From Craspedostauros australis (taxonomy: Eukaryota; Bacillariophyta; Bacillariophyceae; Mastogloiales; Achnanthaceae): DNA of 64,000 bases. The stretch lies in NCBI GenBank assembly GCA_026770025.1, contig JAMXDE010000034.1, positions 558,001-622,000 of the forward strand, given 5' to 3'. Of the stretch, positions 42,093-51,505 are shown piece by piece. The first letter of the stretch is position 1, and each line of letters starts with the position of its first letter. A model generated the notes under the pieces. That model had not been told where the DNA came from. It saw only the letters and a list, made by a program, of their open reading frames with translations, and searched no databases. Position numbers and translations under genes: made by a program.

Positions 42093-42423
42093 CGCAGTCC
42101 AAGCATCCAGCCAGCTTGGTGAGCAAAAGAAGAAACCAACGAGCCAATGAACCAACGAGCAACCCCATGCAGAGTGCGAGTACTGTATTGTGGATCATGG
42201 TTGACACAGAGATCCATTTTGGTACAAGAAGCACACGGTCAGCGATCCATGGCCCATGGATACCGTACACCTACATATCCTCCTTTGTGGTGCTCCCAAC
42301 TTCGTTCGTGAGGCGGATGTTCCTGTCGATCGCCTTGATTGAGCATCGATGCTCTGGAAGTCACGAGCCAAGACAGCGGCACTCATGCCTATGGATAGAA
42401 TGCGCATGGGTATTGTGTGTTGG
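42093..42423. other. spacer up to copia element 2
   Basis: Ends in the GTTGG target duplication. A partly protein-like frame at the start is probably the continuation of the preceding fragment. Confidence 0.3.
42419..42423. repeat. target-site duplication GTTGG (left, copia element 2)
   Basis: Repeated at 49873-49877, directly outside the other LTR. Confidence 0.85.
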
Positions 42424-42695
42424 TAATGAAGAGAAGTGGTCAAGCGGGTCGGCCACAAACCGGTAGGGAAGCAGAACAGCAACCGAACGTGTCAAAGATC
42501 GAAGGCACGTGCACACCACGCGCACACCACGCGCACACCACGCACAGACCAAAGCAGCAGCAAAGCAGCGAAACAGCAGCGAAACGAAGAAAAGACAAAC
42601 ACAAACGAGATCGCCCAAAACAAAAACAAAGACTTCGGTCATAATCCGTTCAGACGATCCTTTCACCATCACTTGACACCACTTTCGCTTCAATA
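42424..42695 (+). repeat. 5' LTR of copia element 2
   Basis: 272 bp; contains three 12-bp GCACACCACGC-type repeats (42508-42545) and AGCAGC/GAAAC repeats. No TGACGTCA site. Confidence 0.92.
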
Positions 42696-42917
42696 GTTTA
42701 TCGACCTTTCGCTCCGTCCTCGTCTCTTCTTGGCTTTCGACCTTCGCGCCCGACGCTCTGCCCGCCGTCTCCGCCCGTGCCCTTTCTCGCCCGCCGCAGG
42801 TTTGCACGAGGGCTCCGTGGGCTGCAGGAGTGCTTGAGGTTTGACGATCGCGCCGTTCGGTTCGTGGCTTTGGTGAACAGGGGGGTTTTGGCTGGTACGT
42901 ACGAACACGTTGACACA

Positions 42918-45900
42918 ATGGCTGATGTGACTGGAGGCTCCCTGGCTGGGTTGTCGACCACATCCTTCCGGATGCCTCCAGAGCCACCACCAGAGACCAC
43001 CGCTGTCATCAACTACCTTGTTGACGACCTGGGGTTCTCCAAAGCCTTTGTGTACCTTTTCCCCCTCTTCAGCCCACGAGCAGCCAACAGAGGCCTCGCA
43101 AAAGCCAACATCGTCAGACGCCTTGCATACTTTGGGTCACGACCACTTGCAGCAAACCTTAACAACATGCGTCACCCCGTGAACCCGCAACCCATGGTTG
43201 CTGATGTTCAGCGCATGTATGCTTTCCATGCGTACTGCTCGAAGAAGGGAGTGTTTACACCAGGGACTGATGACATTAGCAGTGTCCGCCTTGACATGAT
43301 TGATCCGGATGAATTCGATGAAGCAGCACAAGATTTCATGTTCCCTCCGGACGTCGGCCACATAGAGGTGTTTCGGACTGTTGCTACTAGCAATCTTGCT
43401 CTCAACAAAGCATGCTACAAGCATCCTGTACACTCCCCAACTGAGTGGGCTGCATCAGTCGACAACCCAACCGTCAACACACCACCGGCGAGCACGCAAC
43501 ATGTAGACACACCTGTTGCGACCCTCAGCGTGCCTCCAACACGAAGAACAAGCCCACCACTGCGCACAGCAACAACGACCTTTGCCGCAACAGACAACGC
43601 TGGTAGCGTGGATGACTCCACCTCCACCTCGTCAGCCCGGGCTTCCCGACCTGCATCCACGGTTGCCAAGATCAAGCGTCCCACCAGCCTACCAAGCCGC
43701 TATAAGCTCACCGACGAGATGCAGTTCACCAAGTTCAAGAATGCCTTCACTGGCTTCCTTATGCCCTATGGAATGGGATACCTGCTCAACCCCGTCTTTG
43801 CCAAGCTGCACAGCAAACACGGTCGCAAGGTACTTGACTACTACCTGGATGACTTCTATGAAGGCCCCCTGCCCATCGATGCTGTCCAGTTGAAGTCCGA
43901 CATGGGACTCCTGGCTCGTTTCCTTGATGACGCTGTTGGGGAATCCAGTATTGGATATCTTCTTCGTGGATCGAATGACCGGAACGGTGTGCGCATCTGG
44001 CAGGAGATGCTGGAGGCTTGCGACAACCGTCACAACCGCAAGATGCGATCCACCGCACTGGTTGACCGCACACGACGCCAGCTTCGCCCCACTGACGACC
44101 TGGTACAGTACATCGATGACTTCAGGGACAACATCTTGGCCTACAACGACGAGGTTGCTCGAGACCGTGACAAGTTTGACGATGTGGCCATGTGCGAGGA
44201 GCTCAGTCGGGCAATCATCGCATCCCAGAACCAGGAGTACGTTGGCTGGATGAATTTGGTCCGCACCAACGACCGGACATTCTCATTCCAAGCATTCTGT
44301 ACCAACATCCAGGCCCTAGCACGTGAACAACGTACAGTTCAGCAGTCCCTACACCGACGAAAAGCACGCCCACGTGATCGTGCCATCCAGTCTGTCACCA
44401 CACAGCATCACATCTACCAGGAAACAGAACCTCCCACCGCCATCAATGACAGCATTGTCTTCCTCGCGCAGAAACTGGCATGCGACGATGCTCATGCTGA
44501 GGCACTCGTTTATGCAGCCCAGCCTCACCTCACACGGCTGTCGGACGACCCTGACTACATTGATGGCGACACGTTCCAAAGTCTCCCTGCCTCTGTTCGA
44601 CGTGCAATCAGGCATCTGCGCTCACGCATTCGTGGCATGTCTGGCCGTCTTCCAGACCGCCGTGGTACCACCATGCGGCAAGGGACACAGGGTCAAGGGG
44701 GGGTTCCTGCACTACCACCCACTACCGTCAGACAACAAACAGGGGCGCCTGCCAATCCCAGTGCCATGCCAATGCAGTACAACGTCAACCAAACCGAGCA
44801 AGACGGATACAGCCAGGTTGGTGATGTACAATCCTATGCCGTTGAATCGTCCTCCAGTGACCACACCGACGAGACATACGATGTGTATGATGCACATGAC
44901 ACAGATGAACGGTTCTTTACTGGCATGGTGCAGACTCACTACAGCCCCATCATGCTCATGCCAGTGACTGCACGACCACAAGATCCTCTGGCTACATCAA
45001 CCAATGTACACATCCAGGCCAATGCCACAAACGTTGAAGAGCCAGCGTATGCAATCTGTGACAGTGGTGCACAATGCTCCATTCTTGGCAGCCTTGGGGA
45101 TGCATGGCAGGTGGAGATCGTACACCCACATCGATTCATCAACATCATCGGGGCCATCCCATCATCGATGCGTAAGAATGGACTCCGCGTTGTGTCCGCT
45201 GTCACCAAGGCAACGACATCAAATGGGAAGAACATCATCCTCCGAGCACACGAGTGTGCACTGAACCCCCTGAGTCGGGTGACACTCTTGTCAGAGTTTC
45301 AGCTGAGGGAGGCCGGATGTGTGGTTGATTCAGTCGCAAAGGAACACTACAAGTCCATGCAACCTCGTCAACACGGGACACAATTGTTCCATCCATCTGA
45401 CGATGTGTGCATTAACCTTGTTCTCCACAATGCACTCATGACTTTCCAACTATCATCGCCAACAGATGAAGACATTTCAACGTTGCCGTCATACACTATC
45501 ACCAGAGATACGCCATGGAAGCCACGTCAACACACAGCACAACCAGACATTCACCAACCGTTTTCCGCATGCAACTCCATGACGAATTCCTGTCCTCACA
45601 AAGACCCTCCCGCCGACAATGTTGTTTGTGACAAGGACACTCCCATCATGTCAGTCGATCACATCGACCTACCGGACCATCCCAGACACATCAACATGAA
45701 TGAGTTCGTTCCCACACATGATGACGTCGTGGTGATTGACAATGATATCCCTGTCACCCAGCAGGATTTCTCTGTCCTTAAAGCATTGACCACTGTACCT
45801 GGGAAGCTCTGGATGCAACAGTCTCCGTTGGTGGATCCAGACGATACCACTGTGCCCGTTGCCAACACACGCAAGGCATTGACCGATGACGTGTCTGCCT

Positions 45901-47714
45901 ACGATGACCTGTCTGATGCCCTGCGGCACCAACACCATCAACGGCTGAACCAGACTGCTCCAGATGCTCAGAACGTCCATGATGTGGGATTCCGAACCAA
46001 GGCAAAGCATGTCATCGACGACCCGGCCAAGCTACAGCCCTATCTGGGATGGCGCAACATACGGATTATCCAAGAGACAGTCAAACGAACAACACAAAAC
46101 TGCAAAGCCGTCATCCGTTGGCCGATGATTCGACACCTTCGCTCACGCTTTGCTTGGATGCGACGCCCACGTCTCCGTGAGGTGGTGGCCACTGACACCT
46201 TCTTTTCCAATGTCCCCTCCTATGGTGAAAACTACACATGTGTCCAGGTTTTCTTTGGCACTTCATCTCACGTCATCAATGTCATTGGCCTACGGTCCAA
46301 ACAACAGGCCCATGATGCCATCAACTACTTCATTCGTGATGAAGGTGCACCCTGGGCGTTTCGGATGGATAACGCTGGCGAACAAACTGGGGAGAAGGTT
46401 GACGCCATCCTCCGTGAACTGCACATCGGCGTGGAGCTATCCGAACCAGACTATCAGAATCAGAATCCCGCTGAACTCCGTGCCGTCAAGTGGCTGAAGA
46501 CGAACGTGCACGCCATCCTTGACCGTTCAGGGGCACCGCCACGTGCTTGGTTTCATGCAGCCAAGTATGCCGCGGATGTACACAACATCACCTCCGACCA
46601 GTCACTCCGATACAATATCCCCCTCACCATCCGTCATGGGGAAACTGTTGACATCTCACCCTTCCTTTGCTTTCGTTTCTTTGAGAAGGTTTACTATCAC
46701 GATCCCACTGGCGCCTTCCCTGACCCCAAAGAGCGGACTGGATATTGGCTGGGTGTGGCTCCATCATGCGGGGATGCTCTGACGTACTTCGTACTCACGG
46801 ACCACTCTCAACGCGTGCTTGTGCGGAGCGTCGTGCGCCCCTTTCGCACCAATGCAACCAACCACCGCCTTTCCTTTCATCCCGAGCTCGATCCCGGTCG
46901 CCACCACTCACCACCGCCGTTGCCGCTCGTTCTTGGCGCACAACGCATGCCTACCAGCCGTCGCCTTCTCCAATACCGCAAACCTGCCCGTGTTCCTCGA
47001 GACCGGCCTCCACCTTCCCGTCTGCCCCTTGGTGAGCCTCGTTCCAATCCCGTCCTTCCGCAGTCTTCCCCGGCTTCGACCTCGCGGCCATCACCGGCGA
47101 AAGGGGGGGTTCCTGCTGTTCCTTCGGCTCTTTCTGTTCCACGCAAACCCAATGCATCACGCTCTCCTCGGGGAACTCAACGACAGACGTCCCAACGCAT
47201 CCAGGATCGTGGAGACCCAACACCATGGAAGACCAGAATGACCCGGACACAGGTCAAAGCGATTACACTGGCGGCAACACAGTACGACCAGCCTGTACAA
47301 ATTGGGCCAGACACCTTCCTTGGCGTGTCACAGAAGCAAGGGACAGGCATCCGTCATGGCAATCGCTTCTACCCCGTCAACACAACACCTTCACATGCCA
47401 TGATGCTCCGTGATGCACAACCTCGTCGCATCCGTGCTGGACTGAACGACACCGAAATGGCCCAACTGAACCTTGTGACAGCCCTCGATGCCATCGCCGC
47501 AACAACGAGCGACACTGATAACACAAGCATGAACAACATGATCCAGTCAGTTGTGACACATCGACATCCTGACATGGTACGTGTGAAGTGGCGCAACAAC
47601 AGCCAGTCATGGCATCATGTGGATGAAGTCCGACTCCAGGACCCATATGCACTTGTCCAGTACGCACTGTCATGGGGACTGGAACATACCACACCTTTCC
47701 AATGGATCCCGTGA
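42918..47714 (+). CDS. copia gag-protease-integrase polyprotein ending at an in-frame TGA
   Basis: 1598 residues from the ATG at 42918 (MADVTGG); the frame is open from an upstream ATG-less stretch at 42777. The gag-like helical domain spans about 43700-44340. I see no CCHC zinc knuckle, unlike element 1. Protease ICDSGAQCS is at about 45055-45080. Integrase catalytic residues are in ATDTFF (about 46190), RMDNAGE (about 46365) and NQNPAEL (about 46465). A Pro/Arg-rich region and a chromodomain-like C-terminal tail (VRVKWRNNSQSWHHVDEV) end at the TGA at 47712-47714. The stop is in the same frame as the following RT. Confidence 0.88.
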   Translation: MADVTGGSLAGLSTTSFRMPPEPPPETTAVINYLVDDLGFSKAFVYLFPLFSPRAANRGLAKANIVRRLAYFGSRPLAANLNNMRHPVNPQPMVADVQRMYAFHAYCSKKGVFTPGTDDISSVRLDMIDPDEFDEAAQDFMFPPDVGHIEVFRTVATSNLALNKACYKHPVHSPTEWAASVDNPTVNTPPASTQHVDTPVATLSVPPTRRTSPPLRTATTTFAATDNAGSVDDSTSTSSARASRPASTVAKIKRPTSLPSRYKLTDEMQFTKFKNAFTGFLMPYGMGYLLNPVFAKLHSKHGRKVLDYYLDDFYEGPLPIDAVQLKSDMGLLARFLDDAVGESSIGYLLRGSNDRNGVRIWQEMLEACDNRHNRKMRSTALVDRTRRQLRPTDDLVQYIDDFRDNILAYNDEVARDRDKFDDVAMCEELSRAIIASQNQEYVGWMNLVRTNDRTFSFQAFCTNIQALAREQRTVQQSLHRRKARPRDRAIQSVTTQHHIYQETEPPTAINDSIVFLAQKLACDDAHAEALVYAAQPHLTRLSDDPDYIDGDTFQSLPASVRRAIRHLRSRIRGMSGRLPDRRGTTMRQGTQGQGGVPALPPTTVRQQTGAPANPSAMPMQYNVNQTEQDGYSQVGDVQSYAVESSSSDHTDETYDVYDAHDTDERFFTGMVQTHYSPIMLMPVTARPQDPLATSTNVHIQANATNVEEPAYAICDSGAQCSILGSLGDAWQVEIVHPHRFINIIGAIPSSMRKNGLRVVSAVTKATTSNGKNIILRAHECALNPLSRVTLLSEFQLREAGCVVDSVAKEHYKSMQPRQHGTQLFHPSDDVCINLVLHNALMTFQLSSPTDEDISTLPSYTITRDTPWKPRQHTAQPDIHQPFSACNSMTNSCPHKDPPADNVVCDKDTPIMSVDHIDLPDHPRHINMNEFVPTHDDVVVIDNDIPVTQQDFSVLKALTTVPGKLWMQQSPLVDPDDTTVPVANTRKALTDDVSAYDDLSDALRHQHHQRLNQTAPDAQNVHDVGFRTKAKHVIDDPAKLQPYLGWRNIRIIQETVKRTTQNCKAVIRWPMIRHLRSRFAWMRRPRLREVVATDTFFSNVPSYGENYTCVQVFFGTSSHVINVIGLRSKQQAHDAINYFIRDEGAPWAFRMDNAGEQTGEKVDAILRELHIGVELSEPDYQNQNPAELRAVKWLKTNVHAILDRSGAPPRAWFHAAKYAADVHNITSDQSLRYNIPLTIRHGETVDISPFLCFRFFEKVYYHDPTGAFPDPKERTGYWLGVAPSCGDALTYFVLTDHSQRVLVRSVVRPFRTNATNHRLSFHPELDPGRHHSPPPLPLVLGAQRMPTSRRLLQYRKPARVPRDRPPPSRLPLGEPRSNPVLPQSSPASTSRPSPAKGGVPAVPSALSVPRKPNASRSPRGTQRQTSQRIQDRGDPTPWKTRMTRTQVKAITLAATQYDQPVQIGPDTFLGVSQKQGTGIRHGNRFYPVNTTPSHAMMLRDAQPRRIRAGLNDTEMAQLNLVTALDAIAATTSDTDNTSMNNMIQSVVTHRHPDMVRVKWRNNSQSWHHVDEVRLQDPYALVQYALSWGLEHTTPFQWIP

Positions 47715-49643
47715 TTTCAAATGGACACAGTCTTGGTACAAGCAGCCAGCAAGCCATCCGCAAAACCCAAGAACCGATACAAGTTTGGTGTGCTTGTTCC
47801 CAACAACGTCCGACACGCCCTCTACCTCGATCGAATGAATGGCGACCATCAATGGAAGGAAGCAATTGACAAGGAGCTTCGCCAAATCAATGACTACAAG
47901 ACATTCCGCTTACCCCGCGAGGACGATGACTTGACGACATACCAGCACATCCCGTACCACATCATCTTCGACGTCAAGTTTGACCTACGGCGCAAGGCCC
48001 GCCTTGTTGCGAACGGCAACATGTCAGATCCCACCATCGAGGATGTCTACTCCGGGGTTGTCGCCTTTGAAACCATGAGGATTGCATTCGTCATTGCAGC
48101 CATGAACGATCTTCAGGTATGTGCTGGTGATGTGGGAAACGCCTTCTTGTATGCACAGACAAAGGAGCGCTGTTATGTCACCGCTGGCCCAGAATTTGGG
48201 AACCTTGCTGGACGACCCCTCATCATTCACAAGGGTCTGTACGGTCTGCGAACATCGAGTGCACGCTTTCATGAACATTTGGCGCAGTCTTTCCGCGACC
48301 TCGGATTCCGCCCCACCCAGTACGACACCGACCTTTGGATCCGACCCAAAGATGATCACTACGAAATGATTGCGTCCTATGTGGATGACGTGTTGGTGTT
48401 CAGCAAAGAGCCCATGGAGATCATGAATGTACTCAAGTCCAAGTACGTCATGAAGGGGGTCGGCACTCCCATGTACTATCTGGGTGGTGACATCGAACAG
48501 CTTGACGAGCCATGGCAGAAGGAAGGGATTTTCACCGCATTATCCGCTCGCACCTACATTGGGAGCGCATGTGAGAAAATTGAAGCATTGCTTCAACGAT
48601 CACTTCCAACGCATCAAACACCGATGGCAGAGCAATACCATGCGGAGTTGGATGACACTGACATGCTGGACAAAGGGGCGGCAAGCAAGTTCCGAACCAT
48701 GGTCGGGTGTGCCAACTGGATCATTACATTGGGTCGGTATGACGTCCAGTTTGCGACCATGTCCCTCTCTCGGTTCTCAATGGCCCCACGTCAAGGCCAC
48801 CTCAAGGCCATGATCCGTGTGTTCGGCTACCTGAAATCACACCGCAATGGACGACTACTCTGCGATCCCACACCACCAGATCACCCCATGCAACCACAAA
48901 CGGATAACGAGAAATGGATGGAGTACTACCCACAAGCAGAAGAAGCAACACCACACAACATGCCACCACCCAAAGGGAAACCTGCGTACATCACAGTATA
49001 CGTCGATGCTGACCATGCGCATGATGTTGTAACCCGACGTTCTGTCACCGGCATTGTTGCCAAAATCAATGGGATGGTTGTCCGTTCCTTCAGCAAGCGA
49101 CAAAACACAGTCGAGTCATCAACATATGGTGCTGAACTCGTTGCAGCGAGAATCGCAGTCGACATGATCATGGAACTCAGGACGGCACTGCGCGTACTGG
49201 GCGTTCCCATCCCTGAACCTGCGATCCTACTTGGTGACAACAAGTCTGTGGTGTTGAATACGACAATCCCGTCAAGCGTCCTCAAGAAGAAGCATTGTGG
49301 CATCGCTTACCACCGTGTCAGGGAAGCCATCGCAGCAGGAGCCGTGCAATTCCTCCACATCACGTCACACGACAATGAAGCTGACCTGCTCACAAAACCA
49401 GTGTCGAAAGCCGTCTTCCATCGCCTCATCCGGATGTCCATATTCCGATCACCTGCACACCTGAAGAAAGCCAAGGAGACGACGAAGATTCTGCCAGTTG
49501 AGCCAACCGCAAGTACATCACATGACAACATGGTCCATGCATTCGTACATGTGTATCAGGCTACGCACGTGTATACTCCCCGTCATACCCTGAAGGGGCG
49601 TAATGAAGAGAAGTGGTCAAGCGGGTCGGCCACAAACCGGTAG
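47715..49643 (+). CDS. copia reverse transcriptase / RNase H (same frame after TGA)
   Basis: The frame resumes at 47715 straight after the TGA; the first ATG is at 47721, giving 640 residues if initiated there. RT is complete with DVGNAFLYA, HKGLYGLRTS and YVDD (48378-48389). RNase H shows VYVDADHAHD, an ESSTYGAELVAAR block and DNKS. The C terminus runs 43 bases into the 3' LTR. Expression would need TGA read-through, reinitiation or a separate transcript, or this copy is recently crippled. Confidence 0.88.
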   Translation, partial: FQMDTVLVQAASKPSAKPKNRYKFGVLVPNNVRHALYLDRMNGDHQWKEAIDKELRQINDYKTFRLPREDDDLTTYQHIPYHIIFDVKFDLRRKARLVANGNMSDPTIEDVYSGVVAFETMRIAFVIAAMNDLQVCAGDVGNAFLYAQTKERCYVTAGPEFGNLAGRPLIIHKGLYGLRTSSARFHEHLAQSFRDLGFRPTQYDTDLWIRPKDDHYEMIASYVDDVLVFSKEPMEIMNVLKSKYVMKGVGTPMYYLGGDIEQLDEPWQKEGIFTALSARTYIGSACEKIEALLQRSLPTHQTPMAEQYHAELDDTDMLDKGAASKFRTMVGCANWIITLGRYDVQFATMSLSRFSMAPRQGHLKAMIRVFGYLKSHRNGRLLCDPTPPDHPMQPQTDNEKWMEYYPQAEEATPHNMPPPKGKPAYITVYVDADHAHDVVTRRSVTGIVAKINGMVVRSFSKRQNTVESSTYGAELVAARIAVDMIMELRTALRVLGVPIPEPAILLGDNKSVVLNTTIPSSVLKKKHCGIAYHRVREAIAAGAVQFLHITSHDNEADLLTKPVSKAVFHRLIRMSIFRSPAHLKKAKETTKILPVEPTASTSHDNMVHAFVHVYQATHVYTPRHTLKGRNEEKWSSGSATNR

Positions 49644-49872
49644 GGAAGCAGAACAGCAACCGAACGTGTCAAAGATCGAAGGCACGTGCACACCACGCGC
49701 ACACCACGCGCACACCACGCACAGACCAAAGCAGCAGCAAAGCAGCGAAACAGCAGCGAAACGAAGAAAAGACAAACACAAACGAGATCGCCCAAAACAA
49801 AAACAAAGACTTCGGTCATAATCCGTTCAGACGATCCTTTCACCATCACTTGACACCACTTTCGCTTCAATA
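49601..49872 (+). repeat. 3' LTR of copia element 2
   Basis: 272 bp; no difference from 42424-42695 found by reading. Confidence 0.92.
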
Positions 49873-49877
49873 GTTGG
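49873..49877. repeat. target-site duplication GTTGG (right, copia element 2)
   Basis: Matches 42419-42423. Confidence 0.85.
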
Positions 49878-49955
49878 TGGTCCGTGTGGCAGGAAGAGTG
49901 GAGGCAGCACGGTATCGCTCTGTCTGATGCTTGCTGAACGTGTCAACTCATCCCA

Positions 49956-50706
49956 ATATCCATAATGATTTTGGCCTGGTACTGGCCTACGTAGCTTGCG
50001 TCCGGACGCAAATTGGACGCTCAGTTTGCGTCCCCACGCAAATTGGGCCAATTTGCGTCCGGACGCAAGCGGCGACTCAAAGGACTCGCTCAAATAGGCT
50101 TTACGAAAACCCGTTTTTTGTTTTGATCCTCTTGCGCTGGCCATCTCGACTCACGACATGACTCATGTGTTAAATCTATAATAATCGCTGCAGTTGTGGT
50201 AATTGAACAAACAAAAATCATGATTCGTGCCCAACCCTCCTTGTTGTGTTACACCGTTGCCAGGATTTTGGTGTTGTTGTCAGGATCGTGGTCGATGACA
50301 TCGAAACCAAAAAGTAAAAGCTCATTACCTCAGATCCCATGACGTCAGAAAAGCAAGTCAGGCGCACGGAAAGGAACCCCTGAGACACGACCAATGACGC
50401 CGTGCTGCATCGCGAGGTTTTTTTTTTGAAATCGCCAAATAATTGTGTTACTCGAAGGAGTCAGAAAAAAAACAACCCATTTTCGAGTTTCGGACCGAAA
50501 TCGGGTTTTTTTTCTGCAACACGGGACATCGTGGAGGAACATGGGACTTAAGTAGTACAAGTGGTATTTTCGGCGAGCTTGCATTTGCGTCCCCACGCAA
50601 ATTGGCCCAATTTGCGTCCGGACGCAAACTGAGCGTTCAATTTGCGTCCGGACGCAAGCTACGTAGAGAATGCGTCCGGACGCAAGAAAAACGTCATTAT
50701 GGATAT
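49956..50706. mobile_element. foldback (long inverted repeat) element built of 16-bp palindromes
   Basis: The left arm (49956-50078) and right arm (about 50575-50706) are inverted copies: both start ATATCCATAATGA and share CTACGTAGCTTGCG. Each arm is an array of the palindrome TTGCGTCCGGACGCAA or a TCCCCA variant: 49996-50011, 50026-50041, 50053-50068 on the left; 50585-50600, 50612-50627, 50642-50657, 50670-50685 on the right. The 500-bp centre has no gene but holds a second hairpin (50461-50516) with A8/T8 arms and TGACGTCA at 50340-50347. No clear target duplication was found. It is likely a non-autonomous DNA element; the family is unknown. Confidence 0.6.
50461..50516. repeat. A/T-rich inner hairpin
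   Basis: CAGAAAAAAAAC...CCC pairs with GGG...TTTTTTTTCTG across a short loop containing TTTCGG/CCGAAA. It lies in the centre of the foldback element. Confidence 0.55.
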
Positions 50707-51505
50707 GCAATGTGGTGTTGGTTTGATGTTGAGGGCTCTTGTTGCCCGCGCGGATGGTGATGGTTGCAATGTGGTGGGATGGCAACCAGCCAAATCCAAC
50801 TGAGATGGGTCGCAACCAACACAGGCAACCAACAAGGCAACCAACGAACGCAGTCACATCGGTGGCTTCATCGGTGGCTTCGTTGTTGTTCGAGGCATTG
50901 GCTCACAGCTCAAGTTGGTGCTTGCGATGGCAGGCAGACGAGGGTCAGCGGTCTTGCAGATGTCACAATGACGCAAGCAAGCGTGGGCCATGGCGCACAT
51001 GGTGGTGGCGGCGGTGGTGGCGGTGGTGGTGATGATGACAGCTGTCTGTGTTTCCGAAGACTTTCACGTTGTTTGCTTCGGATTGGTGTTGCGTTGATTG
51101 TGGCCAAACGAGAACTCTGTTGTGGTCCTTCTTTCTTGTTGTTGGTCGCACGCATTTTCGTGATGGATGGGAACAGAAAGATCCAATCCGCGCGAACCAG
51201 ACGCGTTTGATCAAGAGGAGACAAACACAGGCAAACAGAAGGAGGAGACCATGCGAACAAGACAACAGCACACACACCACTCAACACCATACTTGAGCAC
51301 ATCAACAACAGGCATCGAATTGCCACTCATATTCATCACACAGCGTATGGTACTCATACTCATACTAATACTAATACAAGCTGTTGCATACACAAACATC
51401 GATATCTCTTCCATAGGCAGCTCCGACCACAGACATCCTCGACAGCCAATCCAACGTCCAACGTCTATCGTCCAGCAACAATCGACCATCCACCATTCTC
51501 TCAAA
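50707..51505. other. region upstream of the second ankyrin/BTB gene
   Basis: No gene seen. It contains a GGTGGTGGCGGC-type tract (50998-51031). The final about 300 bp are alignable in blocks to the flank of the first ankyrin/BTB gene, with an extra segment (about 51330-51420) in this copy. Confidence 0.4.

Larger units (their letters stand above)
42424..49872 (+). mobile_element. very young Ty1/copia LTR retrotransposon (element 2)
   Basis: A 7449-bp element in plus orientation with two 272-bp LTRs that I read as identical, flanked by GTTGG. Internal order is gag, protease, integrase, an in-frame TGA, RT, RNase H. A purine-rich GAAGGGG (49592-49598) lies just before the 3' LTR. The internal region begins GTTTAT, as in element 1. 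LTR ends are TAATGAAG and CTTCAATA, an imperfect 8-bp inverted repeat, not the usual TG/CA. LTR identity means it integrated very recently. Confidence 0.92.

Noticed and set aside
42777..42917. upstream extension of the gag frame of copia element 2
   Set aside because: The Arg-rich stretch lies before the better start MADVTGG and reads like leader sequence; retained only as a possibility.
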